A stretch of 64,000 nt of DNA from Mercurialis annua (taxonomy: Eukaryota > Streptophyta > Magnoliopsida > Malpighiales > Euphorbiaceae), in the NCBI RefSeq assembly GCF_937616625.2, contig NC_065576.1:16370501-16434500 (forward strand), in the 5' to 3' direction. Positions 1 to 11,022 of the stretch are shown piece after piece. How positions within the stretch are numbered: the first letter of the stretch is position 1; each line of letters opens with the position of its first letter. The position numbers were made by a program, and so were the translations under genes. Below the pieces are notes generated by a model. It ran no database searches. It had not been told where the DNA came from and saw only the letters and a list, made by a program, of their open reading frames with translations.

Positions 1-1297
1 ATCACCTTAAATGAAATCTATAAGATTCAAACATCTTACAAGTATCTACTTGAAATTAAAATAGCTTACTCAAAACATTACATACAAACTAACACCTTAC
101 ATACCTTAAACCAATGTTTACCCATCACCTAATATAAAGCTAACATCTTTTACAAGTTTAGACAAATTAGTAATAATAATTCAAGCCCTTAGTAACATGT
201 TCAAAAACACCCTAAGTAGGCATTTAACAAGGTCAAAAACATTGATTAAAATCTTTAACCAATTCACACCAAGTTAACCTTCTAACATACTTAAACCACC
301 CTTGTAAATAATTTCCAGCAACATTGAATCATCCAAAAACAGCGACTTATTATCATCAACGTCCTCTTAACATATTAGTTAAGCATTAACCACGGATATC
401 AATCAAATCAATGTATCGTTCTTTATCTAATAACCTGTTATCAATTCGATTTAGATTTCTAGATTTTATATTATCCAAAAACAAAATTACAAATCGAAAA
501 CATCAACATATTTGACTAGTCTATCAAATTGATTTCTTAACCCAATCCACCCATTGTATAAGAAACATTTTCAAGTCAAATACAATGCCAAAGCTATATT
601 TCCATACTTATAAAACATAGCAAATCCGTAAAATAATTCAAATCACCCAAGGTATTGAATTAACACATCACCTATCAATCTCTACAAACCATAACAAGGG
701 TGTAGAGCCACATACCTTATGAAATAGATTACGATCAATCAACAATAAAAAAAACCAAAAAAAGACTATCCAAATCAGCCAAAGATATCATAAAACGTAG
801 AACAACAAATGGGAAATTCGATAGAGTAAGATTAAAGGATTTCAGCCATGAACAATTGATGAAAAAACTTACCAAAATCCAAAATATGCTAAGGAATGAT
901 GGGAGACCAAAATCAGAGAGTATAAAGCCATTTAAGGTTTTTGAGAAAAGTGTAAAACTGATTTAGGTCGAAAAAACGAGTTTAATAGAAAACTGTGATC
1001 TGTACAGTACACGCGTCGCGCCCGCTACACCTTCATGGTGCCCGTGAGACATGAATCACGCCAGCGATCCAGGCATGTCTCACCCGCTATATCCTTTTGC
1101 CTCCTATGAAAAATTGAAATTTTGAGAATAAAATCGAAACCGCTCCAAACTGTGAGACTACTCCCAATACATCTTACAACACATATAAAAAGGTTTGGAG
1201 CCTTCGAAACATGAATCCAAGTGGTCGAGCCACTCAAACGAACCCAAAGTATCCTTTTGGCTAAATGAAACTAGTTGAAAAAATACGGGGTGTTACA
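1..1297 (-). mobile_element. Ty3/gypsy LTR, 5'-terminal part, runs off the left edge
   Basis: Read on the minus strand it begins TGTAACACCCCG (plus-strand end ...CGGGGTGTTACA at 1297), the usual 5' end of this group of plant gypsy LTRs. Satellite starts immediately afterwards with GGCTCCAATTGC, a variant of module A. The interior (about 1-960) is AT-rich and is alignable by eye with the minus LTR at 35140-36290. A CpG-rich patch lies at about 1011-1075. The other end is outside the window, so whether this is a solo LTR or part of a complete element cannot be told. No coding sequence is seen; the short frame at 1025-1237 is a chance frame across the CpG patch. Confidence 0.8.
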
Positions 1298-1974
1298 GGC
1301 TCCAATTGCTAAAAAGGTGAAACGTAAGGATTTGTTTCGTAACGTTTTAAACATATATGTTATATCGCTAAAAAGGTTAAACGTTTGAATTTGTTTCGCA
1401 ACGTTTTAAATGTTTGGATTTGTTTCGTAACTTTTTAAATATTTGGCTTAAATCGCTAAAAAGGTGAAATGTTTGCACTGGTTTCGTAACGTTTTAAATA
1501 TTTGGATTAATTTTGTAATATTTTAAACGTTTGGCTTAAATCGCTAAAAAGGTGAAAGGTTAGGATTTGTTTCGTAAGGTTTTAAACGTTTGGATTTGCT
1601 TCATAACATTTTAAACGTTTGGCTTAAATCGCTAAAAAGGTGAAACATTTGGATTTGTTTCGTGACGTATTAAATGTTTGGCTTAAATCGCTAAAAAGAT
1701 GAAACGTTAGGATTTGTTTTGTAACGTTTTAAATGTTTGGCTTAAATCGCAAAAAAAGGTGAAACGTTAGGATTTTTTTCGTAACGTATCAAACGTTTGG
1801 ATTTGTTTCTTAACATTTTAAACGTTTGGCTTAAATCGCTAAAAGAGCGAAACATTTGTATTTGTTTCGAAACGTTTTAAACGTTTGGCTTAAATAGCTA
1901 AAAAAGTTAAACATTAGGATTTGTTTCGTAAGGTTTTGAACATTTTGCTTAAATTGCTAAAAAAGTGAAACGTT

Positions 1975-4020
1975 ACGATTTATTTCGTAACGGTTGAAAC
2001 GTATGTATTGGTTTTGTAATGTTTTAAACATTTGCCTTATATTTCTAAAAACGTGAAACATTAGAAAAGGTGAAACATTTCGATTTTTTCGTAACGTTTT
2101 AAACGTTTGGCTTAAATCGCTAAAAAAGGTGAAACATTAGGATTTCTTTTGTAACGTTTTAAACGTTTGGATTAGTGTCGTAACATTTTAAACGTTTGGC
2201 TTAAATCGCTAAAAAGGTGAAACATTAGGATTTGTTTCGTAACGTTTTAAACGTATGGATTTGTTTCGTAACGTTTTAAACGTTTGGCTTAAATTGCTAA
2301 AAAGGTGAAACATTAGGATTTCTTTTGTAATGTTTTAAACGTTTGGATTAGTTTCATAACATTTTAAACCTTTGGCTTAAATTTCTAAAAAGGTGAAATA
2401 TTTAGATTTGTTTCGTAAAGTATTAAATTTTTGGCTTAAATCGCTAAAAAGGTGAAACATTAGGATTTGTTTTGTAACGTTTTAAATGTTTGTCTTAAAT
2501 CGCTAAAAAGGTGAAACGTTAGGATTTTTTTCGTAACGTTTGAAACATTTGAATTTGTTTCTTAACATTTTAAACGTTTGGCTTAAATCGCTAAAAAGTG
2601 AAACATTTGGATTTGTTTTGTAACGTTTTAAACGTTTGGCTTAAATCGTTAAAAAGGTGAAACATTTGGATTTGTTTCGTAATGTTTTGAACGTTTTGCT
2701 TAAATTGCTAAAAAAGTGAAACGTTACGATTTATTTCGTAACGGTTAAAACGTATGGATGGGTTTCGTAACGTTTTAAACATTTGGCTTAAATCGCTAAA
2801 AAGGTGAAACATTCGGATTTTTTTCGTAACGTTTTAAACGTATGGATTTGTTTCGTAATGTTCGTAAATGTTTGACTTATACCTCTAAAAAGGTGAAACA
2901 TTTTAATTTTTTTCGTAACGTTTTAAACGTTTGGCTTAAATCGCTAAAAAAGGTGAAACATTAGGATTTCTTTTGTAACATTTTAAACGTCTGGATTAGT
3001 TTCGCAACGTTTTAAACGTTTGGCTTAAATCGCTAAAAAGGTAAAACATTAAGATTTGTTTCGTAACGTTTTAAACGTATGGATTTGTTTCGTAACGTTT
3101 TAAACGCTTGGCTTAAATCGCTAAAAAGGTGAAACATTATGATTTCTTTTGTAATGTTTTAAACGTTTGGATTAGTTTCATAACATTTAAAACATTTGGC
3201 TTAAATTGCTAAAAAGGTGATATATTTGGATTTGTTTCGTAACGTATTAAATATTTGGCTTAAATCGCTAAAAAGGTGAAACATTAGGATTTATTTTGTA
3301 ATGTTTTAAATGTTTGGCTTAAATCGCTAAATAGGTGAAACGTTAGAATTTTTTTCGTTGCGTTTTAACCGATTGGATTGTTTCATAACATTTTAAACGT
3401 TTTGCTTAAATCGCTAAAAAGGTAAAACATTTGGATTTGTTTCATAACGTTTTAAACGTTTGACTTAAATCGCTAAAAAGGTGAATCATTAGGATTTGTT
3501 TCGTAACATTTTTAACGTTTGGCTTAAATTGCTAAAAAAGTGAAACGTTACGATTTATTTCGTAACGGTTGAAACGTATGGATTGGTTTCATAACGTCTT
3601 AAACGTTTGGCTTAAATCGCTAAAAAGGTGAAACATTAGGATTTGTTTCACAACGTTTTAAACGTATGGATTTGATTAGTAATGTTTGTAAACGTTTGAC
3701 TTATACCTCTAAAAAGGTGAAACATTTCGATTTTTTTGTAAAGTTTTAAATGTTTGGCTTAAATCGCTAAAAAAGGTGAAACATTAGGATTTGTTTTGCA
3801 ACGTTTTAAACATTTGGATTAGTTTCGTAACGTTTTAAACGTTTGACTTAAATCGCTAAAAAAGTGAAACATTAGAATTTGTTTCGTAAAGTTTAAAACG
3901 TATGGATTTGTTTCGTAACGTTTTAAACGTTTGGCTTCAATCGCTAAAAATGTGAAACATTTGGATTTCTTTTGTAACGTTTTAAATGTTTGGATTAGTT
4001 TCATAACATTTTAAACGTTT
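1975..4020 (+). repeat. Higher-order repeat within satellite block 1 (about 750-824 bp)
   Basis: A distinctive variant, ACGATTTATTTCGTAACGG, occurs at 1975, 2726 and 3550, giving steps of 751 and 824 bp. The following units match in order between copies: an ATGGATTGGTTTCG-type B unit, then a unit containing ACTTATACCTCTAAAAAGG (2874 and 3697), then ATTAGGATTTCTTTTG. The first copy is shorter because some units are deleted. Boundaries are approximate. Confidence 0.75.
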
Positions 4021-6486
4021 GGCTTAAATCGCTAAAAATGTGAAATATTTGGATTTGTTTCGTAATGTTTTAAACTTTTGGATTTGTTTCGTAACGTTTT
4101 AAACGCTTGGCCTAAATTGCTAAAAAGGTAAAACGTTAGGATTCATTATGTAACGTTTTAAACGTTTGGCTTAATTTGCTAAAAAGGTGAAACGTTAGGA
4201 TTTGTTTCGTAACATTTTAAACTTTTGGATTTGTTTTGTATCATTTTAAACGTTTGGCATAGATCGCTAAAAAGGTGAAACGATTGGATTTGTTTCGTAA
4301 CGTTTTAAACATTTGGCTTAAATCACTAAAAAGGTAAAACATTTCGATTTGTTTTGTAACGTTTTAAAAGTTTGGATTTGTTTCGTAATGTTTTAAACAT
4401 TTGGCTTAAAATTTTAAAAAGATGAAACGTTTGCATTTGTTTCGTAAAGTTTTAAATGTTAGGATTAATTTCGTAACATTTTAAATGTTTGGCTTAAATC
4501 GCTAAAAAGGTGAAACGTTAAGATTTGTTTGGACGTTTTAAACGTTTGGCTTAAATTGCTAAAAAGGTGAATCATTAGTATTTGTCTCGTAACGTTTTAA
4601 ACGTTTGGATTTGTTTCGTAACATTTTAAACGTTTGGCTTTAATCGCTAAAAAGTTGAAACATTTGGATTTGTTTCGTAACGTTTTAAATATTTAGCTTA
4701 ACTTGCTAAAAAGGTGAAAAGTCTGGATTAGTTTCGTAACGTTTTAAACGTTTGGCTTAAATCTCTATAAAGAGGAACCGTTTGCAATTATTTCGTAACA
4801 TTTTAAACGTTTGAAATTGTTTCTTAATGTTTTAAACGTTTGGCATAAATCGCTAAAAAGGTGAAACATTTGCATTTGTTTCGTAACGTTTTAAATGTTT
4901 GGATTAATTTCGTAACGTTTTAGACGTTTGGCTTAAATCGCTAAAAAGGGGAAACGTTAGGATTTGCTTTGTAATGTTTTAAACGTTTGGATTAAATGGC
5001 TAAAAAGGTGAAACATTAGGATTTTGTTTCGTAGTGTTTTATACATTTTGATTTGTTTCGTAATATTTTAAATGGTTGGCTTAAATCGCTAAAAAAGTGA
5101 AACGTTTGGATTTGTTTCGTAACGTATTGAACGTTTGGCTTAAATCGCTAAAAAGGTGAAACGATATGATTTATTTTGTTAACGTTTTAAACGTTTGGCT
5201 TAAATCGCTAAAAAGGTGAAACGTTGGAATCTGTTTTGTATCGTTTTAAACGTTTGGATTTGTTTCCTAACATTTTTAACGTTTTGCTTTAATCACAAAA
5301 AAATGAACATTTGGATTTATTTTGTAACGTTTTAAACGTTAGGCTTAAATCATTAAAAAGGTGAAACATTAGGATTTGTTTCCTAACGTATTAAATGTTT
5401 GGCTTAAATCGCTAAAAAGGTGAAACGTTAGGATTTTTTTGTAACGTTTTAAATGTTTGGCTTAAATTGCTAAAAAGGTGAAACTTTAGGATTTTTTTGG
5501 TAACGTATTAAACATATGGAATGGTTTCGTAACGTTTTACACGTTTGGCTTAAATCGCTAAAAAGGTGAAACGTTTGGATTTGTTTCGTAATGTTTGTAA
5601 ACGTTTGGTTTAAATCGCTAAAAAGGCGAAACATTTGGATTTGAATTGTAATGTTTGTAAACGTTTGACTTAAACCTCTAAAAAGGTGAAACGTTTGGAT
5701 TTGTTTCGCTACGTTTTAAATGTTTGGTTTAAATCGCTAAAACGGTGAAACGTTAGGATTTGTTTCGTAACGTTTTAAATGTTTGGCTTAAATAGTTAAA
5801 AAGGTGAAACGTTATGATTTGTTTCATAATATTTTAACGTTTGGCTTAAATCGCTGGAAAAGGGAAACATTTGGATTTGTTTCGTAACGTTTTAAACGTT
5901 TGTATTTGTTTTGTAACGTTTTAAATGTTTGGATTTTTTCGTAACGTGTTAAACGTTTGGCTTAAATTGCTAAATAGGTGAAACGTTAGGATTTGTTTCG
6001 TAACATTTCAAACTTTTGGATTTGTTTTGCATCATTTTAAACGATTGGCTTAAATCGCTAAAAAGGTGAAACGTTTGGATTAATTTCATAGCGCTTTAAA
6101 TGTTTGGCTTAAATGGCTAAAAAGGTGAAACGTTCGTATTTGTTTTATAACGTTTTAAGCGTTTGTATTTGTTTCGTAACGTTTTAAATGTTTGGATTTG
6201 TTTCGTAATGTTTTAAACGTTTGGCTTAAATCGCTGAAAAGGTGAAACGTTTGCATTTGTTTCGTAACGTTTTAAAGGTTTAGATTAATTTTGTAACATT
6301 TTAAACGTTTGGCTTAAATCGCTAAAAAGGTGAAACGTTAAGCTTTGTTTTGTAACGTTTTAAACATTTGGCTTAAATCGCTAAAAAGGTAAAACGTTAG
6401 GATTTTTTTGTAACGTTTTAAACGTTTGTCTTAAATCGCTAAAAAGGTGAAACGTTAGGATTTATTTCGTAACGTTTTAAACATTT

Positions 6487-6491
6487 GGCTT
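6487..6491. repeat. Target-site duplication GGCTT (left copy)
   Basis: GGCTT directly before the LTR start TGTAATACTCCG, repeated directly after the LTR end at 12235-12239. Removing the insertion and one copy restores an uninterrupted satellite unit (ATTT-GGCTT-AAATCGC), which fixes the element ends. Confidence 0.95.
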
Positions 6492-6784
6492 TGTAATACT
6501 CCGTGCTTTTCTGGCTTGTTCCGATAATTTTTTCGATGTGTTTTGGTTTGGACTTTGGTAGGTTGGTTCCTTGAAAGCATGGTTTTGTTTGCATAACCTT
6601 TGTTGTGTTGTTTTGATTAGGTTCTGAGCTTTATCGATTAAGTGTTTATGTGTTTTTCAGATGTGACATGCTTTAATAAAATGCCCATATCTCCCCAATG
6701 CACCGTTGGATCAGGCTCCCCTTTGGATATGTCGTTCCTGAGAGAATTTGCAAAAAACTGGTTAGTTTGGATCATTTTCCTGCT

Positions 6785-6828
6785 GTCGCGGGCGCGACAT
6801 ATGTCCGTGTCTTGGGCGCGACACGACA
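6785..6828 (+). other. CpG-rich cassette upstream of the LTR TATA box
   Basis: A short GC-rich patch in AT-rich DNA, with repeated GGGCGCGACA and GTCGCGGGCGCGACA-type sequence, ending about 20 bp before the TATA box. Related patches (GCGTCGCGCCCG, GCGTCACGCC) lie at the equivalent place in the minus-strand LTRs near 1011-1075 and 36303-36384. Confidence 0.7.
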
Positions 6829-6849
6829 CTGTAGGGTTCGCTCTTTTTG

Positions 6850-6857
6850 TATAAATA
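6850..6857 (+). promoter_or_regulatory. TATA box (TATAAATA) of the solo LTR
   Basis: TATAAATA, about 360 bp after the LTR start and just downstream of the CpG-rich cassette, is the likely U3 core promoter. Transcription would start about 30 bp downstream (inference from plant core promoter spacing). Confidence 0.6.
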
Positions 6858-8462
6858 GGCTTTTAGCTCGATTTCTTCAGACCCTTTTCACCCCATCAAA
6901 CCTAGAACGACCCTTTACTCAAATCAAATCAATTTATAGCTTTCCTTTATGATTCATGGTGGTTTTTAACAATTTTTTGGTGATTGATTATCAGTTTCGC
7001 GGGATCTATGCAATTCCTTCATCGTATGATTTATTTGTGTGATTTGTGGCTTCTTTATTTCGGTCCAGACCCTTAACCTAGGGTTTATTAACTTTATTAT
7101 CATATTGTTCATCACTCTAAGGTATTGTCTTCATCCCTTTTGTATAGGGTTATTGTTGTTGATGTGTTATGCAGAGAATTGCATGGTTTAGGGTGTTTTG
7201 AGGATTGAAACCTTATGTTAATGGTCTGAGTTTTATGATCTGATATGTATGTTTAAAATGGAATTTAGTATGATTGTTTTCTTATGTGTAATGATTGGAA
7301 TTGGTTTGGCATGGTTTAAGCGATGATTATGCGTTTTCAAACTTTTTGCGTTATGGATTCGCTTAACGATTTGTATAATATGTTAAATTTGATTTGGCAT
7401 GATATTTTTATGTTTCTCACCTATAGCTACTGATCTAAATAGTTTGTATTTGAATATGGGAGTTGGAATTAAGCTGTTATGTAAAATCTCTACGATTTGC
7501 GAAATTGTCAATTTTATGGAAGTTAAATGCTATGATTGCAAAATGGTTTTCAAATGCTATACCTTCTGATATAATAATATTCTAAGTGATGTTTTAAAGG
7601 TTTTAAATCAGTAGTAACATACTTTGGTTCATCGATTGTTAGTTTTGAATCGTTTGGCTAGTTTAGGCAATTTTCTGCAAAATTGCCATATTTGATTATT
7701 TGAGTGCTTTGTCTTAATTTGTGTTTTGATCAAATTATTAATGGCGGGAAACGTTTTTTTATAAAACGGGTTTGAACATATATAAAGATATTAAGTTCAT
7801 ATTAGGTTGTTAGGTTAAACAATTTGGTTAAAAGCATGTAAGGTGTTATATTGTGTGTATTATTTTGGCAAAGCTATTTTAGGTTCAAGATGAAACTTGA
7901 AAGTTGTTGAATCTTTTGATTCCATCTATGTGGTGTATTTAAGTGTATCTACTTTGGGTGTTTCTTGCCAAGTGTTTACAAGTTATTTGGCTTAATTGCT
8001 TATCATGATTTTACCATTATTAAGTTAGAGAATGAGTTCTTATTTTAAACTTGGTTTTATTTGAGGATCGGATTTACTTTGGTTTTACTTTGGCTTATGG
8101 TTGGGTCGGGTTAGACTTGTGTCGCCCAACATGTTGTGTTGAGCTATACTGTAGTTAAGGCTAACACACTACTTTTGGAAAACTGTTGGGTTTTGAAAGG
8201 ACTATATAAGTATTTAATAACTTTGGTTTTTTCTTCAAAGATAAGAACTCACGCAAGCTTAACTTGCCTAACTTGTTTATTTTGTTGTATATACTTTGGA
8301 TGTACATTGGTTATACCTTGGTCATGTTTGAAATGCTACTCCTATGTGGTGTCTAGTATTCTTAGAGTCAGGAGTTGATCAGATTTTAACTTATACATTG
8401 TTTTACACTCGTCAACTGCTCGTGCTTCGGAGTCTACGCAGGGTTAGCTGTTTGCCAAGATT

Positions 8463-8468
8463 CACGTG
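8463..8468. promoter_or_regulatory. Conserved G-box CACGTG in the LTR
   Basis: CACGTG lies in a block (TTCACGTGGATAAGCAAGC) found in every gypsy LTR of the window that reaches this part. It is followed by the shared TTTATTAAGTA-type sequence. G-boxes are bound by plant bZIP and bHLH factors; function here is inference. Confidence 0.5.
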
Positions 8469-8968
8469 GATAAGCAAGCATTGAGTTTGTAGTGTTATTT
8501 ACCGCTTTATTAAGTAACGCATATTATTTTAGTATATCATATATTTATGAACTGTTTTAAGGATAATGGATCTGGATTGAAACGAGCTACTGGATAGGCT
8601 TGTATCGAGACTGTGTGCATCGGTAAGTACTTTGGGATTGGCTGACCAATGTCTGGCTGTAATATCCCGTGTTTTTCTATCATGATTTCGTTGCGATTCC
8701 GGGTTGGTTTCAGATTGTTAATGGTGAAATTAGCAAGTGTGACGCTTTGTTTGGGGTATGAGCTATATCTTGTATGTGTCACATATGTCGTGGGGGCTTT
8801 CGATGTCAATTTGTTTAGTTTTCGAATGGTTATTGAAGATGTGTTCGTGTGTCTTCTGAATCTGATATGTTTTGATAAAACATTCATATCTCCCAATTGC
8901 ACCGTCGGGCCGGGCTCATTTTTGGATATGCTGTGCCCAAGAGAAAGTTGGCCGTGGGATCTTTTTTT

Positions 8969-9153
8969 AGGCGCGTCGGACCATCGCGCCTCGCAACGCG
9001 CCCCAGGAGTTTTAGCCTTGTGTAGGGAGGCACGTTGGAAGGCATGTTGGGTCCAACGCGCCTCGCAACGTGCCTCATGCAGAATTTCGTTTTCTTTAAG
9101 GATCGAGGCACGATGGGTCCAACGCACCTCGCAACGCGCCTCCATCGTGCCCC
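8969..9153 (+). repeat. CpG-rich imperfect tandem/inverted repeat cassette
   Basis: Several imperfect copies of a CCAACGCGCCTCGCAACG-type unit, interleaved with inverted versions such as GATCGAGGCACGATGG. It ends about 25 bp before the TATA box. A closely related cassette (GGAGGCGCGATGCGAGGCG on the plus strand) lies in the minus-strand LTR at 52351-52471. Confidence 0.75.
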
Positions 9154-9177
9154 TCTGTCAAAATTATTGTATTTGCC

Positions 9178-9185
9178 TATAAAAG
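9178..9185 (+). promoter_or_regulatory. TATA box (TATAAAAG) of the nested solo LTR
   Basis: TATAAAAG directly downstream of the CpG-rich cassette, about 520 bp into the LTR. Confidence 0.6.
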
Positions 9186-10691
9186 ACCTCATAACTCGAC
9201 TAAACCTATTTTCATTCGTTTACTTAAAACCCTAGCCGACTCTCACACTCTTAAATACTTTGAGGTCATACTCTCCTCTTTCATTCACAATTGATTTGAA
9301 TTCAGTAAGTTATTCGCATCCCTTCCACTGTTATTCATTCGTTTACTTCGTTCTCGATTCGTGATTCGTTATCTCTGATTCTTTAGCATCGTTGTAAGTA
9401 TATACTCATCACCACACCAGTCCCTATCGTTCTCAAATTCTCGGACATTGTAAATCTCAATACGGTACGTTCAATCTTCCTAGTTTTGCGCTGTACGGTT
9501 CTTCGCTGTGACATGTCGTGGCTGCCGATTATTAATTTTTTCTAGGCATGGTTATTCTGATGTTTAGGCCCTTGTCTTACGTTCATATTCGTGCCATATC
9601 ATCTCCGGATCATCTCGCGTTGTTATCTTCGATCGGTATGTCGAATGACTTGTTGTTCTTGCATCGTTGCTTTGATATTGTGGACTGCTACTAGCTGCTG
9701 CCTTTAATTGTTTGCTGTTACCATTGTGAATCTCTTTGATTGATAATAATCAAATTGGGTTTTGTGTTGTTGTATGATTTCAGTGATTTACAATTGTTGT
9801 TGTATGGATTTCATCGTTTCCAATTTTGATTCATAGCTGCCTATTTTCGCCATGCATATGACTGTTCATATGTTTGAGCTCCTTTGATTTTTGATAATAG
9901 TTGGCTACTGTTAAATTGAATTCAAAACTGGTTTTATTGAATAATTACTTATTGAAACCGAACGTTATAGTATCATTTTGTTGTGATTTTTGCCAAGTGT
10001 TAGCATCGTTTAAATCTGAATGTAATGTTCATTGATATTAATCGGATTGGTTTTAATAATTATAATATGATTTCGATATTTATTGTATGACCGTTAGTCA
10101 CATAATTACTTGGGTAATTATTATTTTGAAATTATTGGCTTAAGGTGCTAAGTTGGTTAAAGTTACGTTTCGACTTAATGACGTTTTCTTAAAATTAATT
10201 TAGTTAAGTTTTGTCGGTAACTAAATGTTACTTTTGGTTATGGATATTGAGTTCCGCTTGCAATTATTATTTTATCAAATCATATCTTGGGATTATAAAC
10301 TATGGTTTATATTTTGATAAAATGGTTGGGTCGGGTTAGACTTGGGTCACCCGACATGTGAGGTTAGCTTGGTAGTTACCGGTAATTCGGCTAACCCACT
10401 ATTTGGAAATTACTTGGTTTATTATTTCATAATTGTTTTAAATAATATTTTATGAAATGGATTTTAAAGCAGGAACTCAATAGACTTGACTTGCGTGGTT
10501 TATTAATTAATTGAGTACTATGTTTACTCTGGTTGGCTTTACCTTGACTTGTTGTTTGTGCTAGTCCTATGTGGTGTCTAGTACTCTCTAGAGTTAGGGT
10601 CCGTTTTAATAATAATTTTACATTTGTTTAGACACGCCGACTGTTCGTGCTTTTGAGGCGAACCGAGTCTAGGTCGCTTGCTAGGAGTTTT

Positions 10692-10697
10692 CACGTG
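10692..10697. promoter_or_regulatory. Conserved G-box CACGTG in the LTR
   Basis: TTTTCACGTGGATTAGCAAG, the same block as at 8463, 13681, 22190, 34570 and 48960. Confidence 0.5.
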
Positions 10698-10900
10698 GAT
10701 TAGCAAGCAGTGAGTTTGTACTTACTATTTACCCCTTTATTAAGTATATTGTTATTTTACTATCTATATATATTGTATACGTACAATTGCAAACTGTTTT
10801 TTCATTATGGCTCTTAGTTGGAACATGCTACCTAATGGGCATCATTAGGACTGCGTGTGCACCAATATTGATGTAGATAAGGTATGTGATATGTGGTGGT

Positions 10901-11022
10901 AACTCGGTGTGAGCATAACTCTCGGGATCAGTAGAGTAACTCGGTGTAGCTCAGCTCTCGGGACTCTGGTTATGGATTAAGAATGGTCGGTGGTAACTCG
11001 GTGTAGCTCAGCTCTCAGGACC
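10901..11022 (+). repeat. LTR-internal tandem repeat, three units
   Basis: Three spaced copies of ACTCGGTGTAGCTCAGCTCT (10901, 10938 and 10995, the first with GTGAGCATAACT). The same triplet occurs at 26717-26845 in the solo LTR 12708-27422, so it is ancestral to these LTR families. Confidence 0.8.

Larger units (their letters stand above)
1298..6491 (+). repeat. 59-bp satellite array, block 1
   Basis: About 5.2 kb of head-to-tail units of about 59 bp. Module A starts GCTTAAATCGCTAAAAAGG and ends GAAACGTTTG or GAAACGTTAG. Module B starts GATTTGTTTCGTAACG and ends TTTTAAACGTTTG. Module B is often doubled (A-B-B, about 88 bp). Divergence between units is mostly CG to TG or CA. There are no spacers and no open frames of significance; the small frames here (for example 3819-4004) are satellite read through. 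The block is cut cleanly at 6491 by an LTR insertion. Confidence 0.97.

Noticed and set aside
3819..4004. Small satellite-derived open frames (also 48208-48408 and 57333-57524)
   Set aside because: The 59-bp period is not a multiple of three, so frames shift each unit; the peptides are chance read-through.
8537..9182. Overlapping open frames of 202 aa (minus) and 177 aa (plus)
   Set aside because: They lie across the LTR edge and the CpG-rich cassette, which lacks stops in several frames because of its composition. They show no domain and no homology to retroelement proteins.
10930..10970. tRNA-like GTGTAGCTCAGCTC (D-arm / box A look-alike)
   Set aside because: No matching B box, no T-arm and no acceptor stem; it occurs as part of an LTR tandem repeat.
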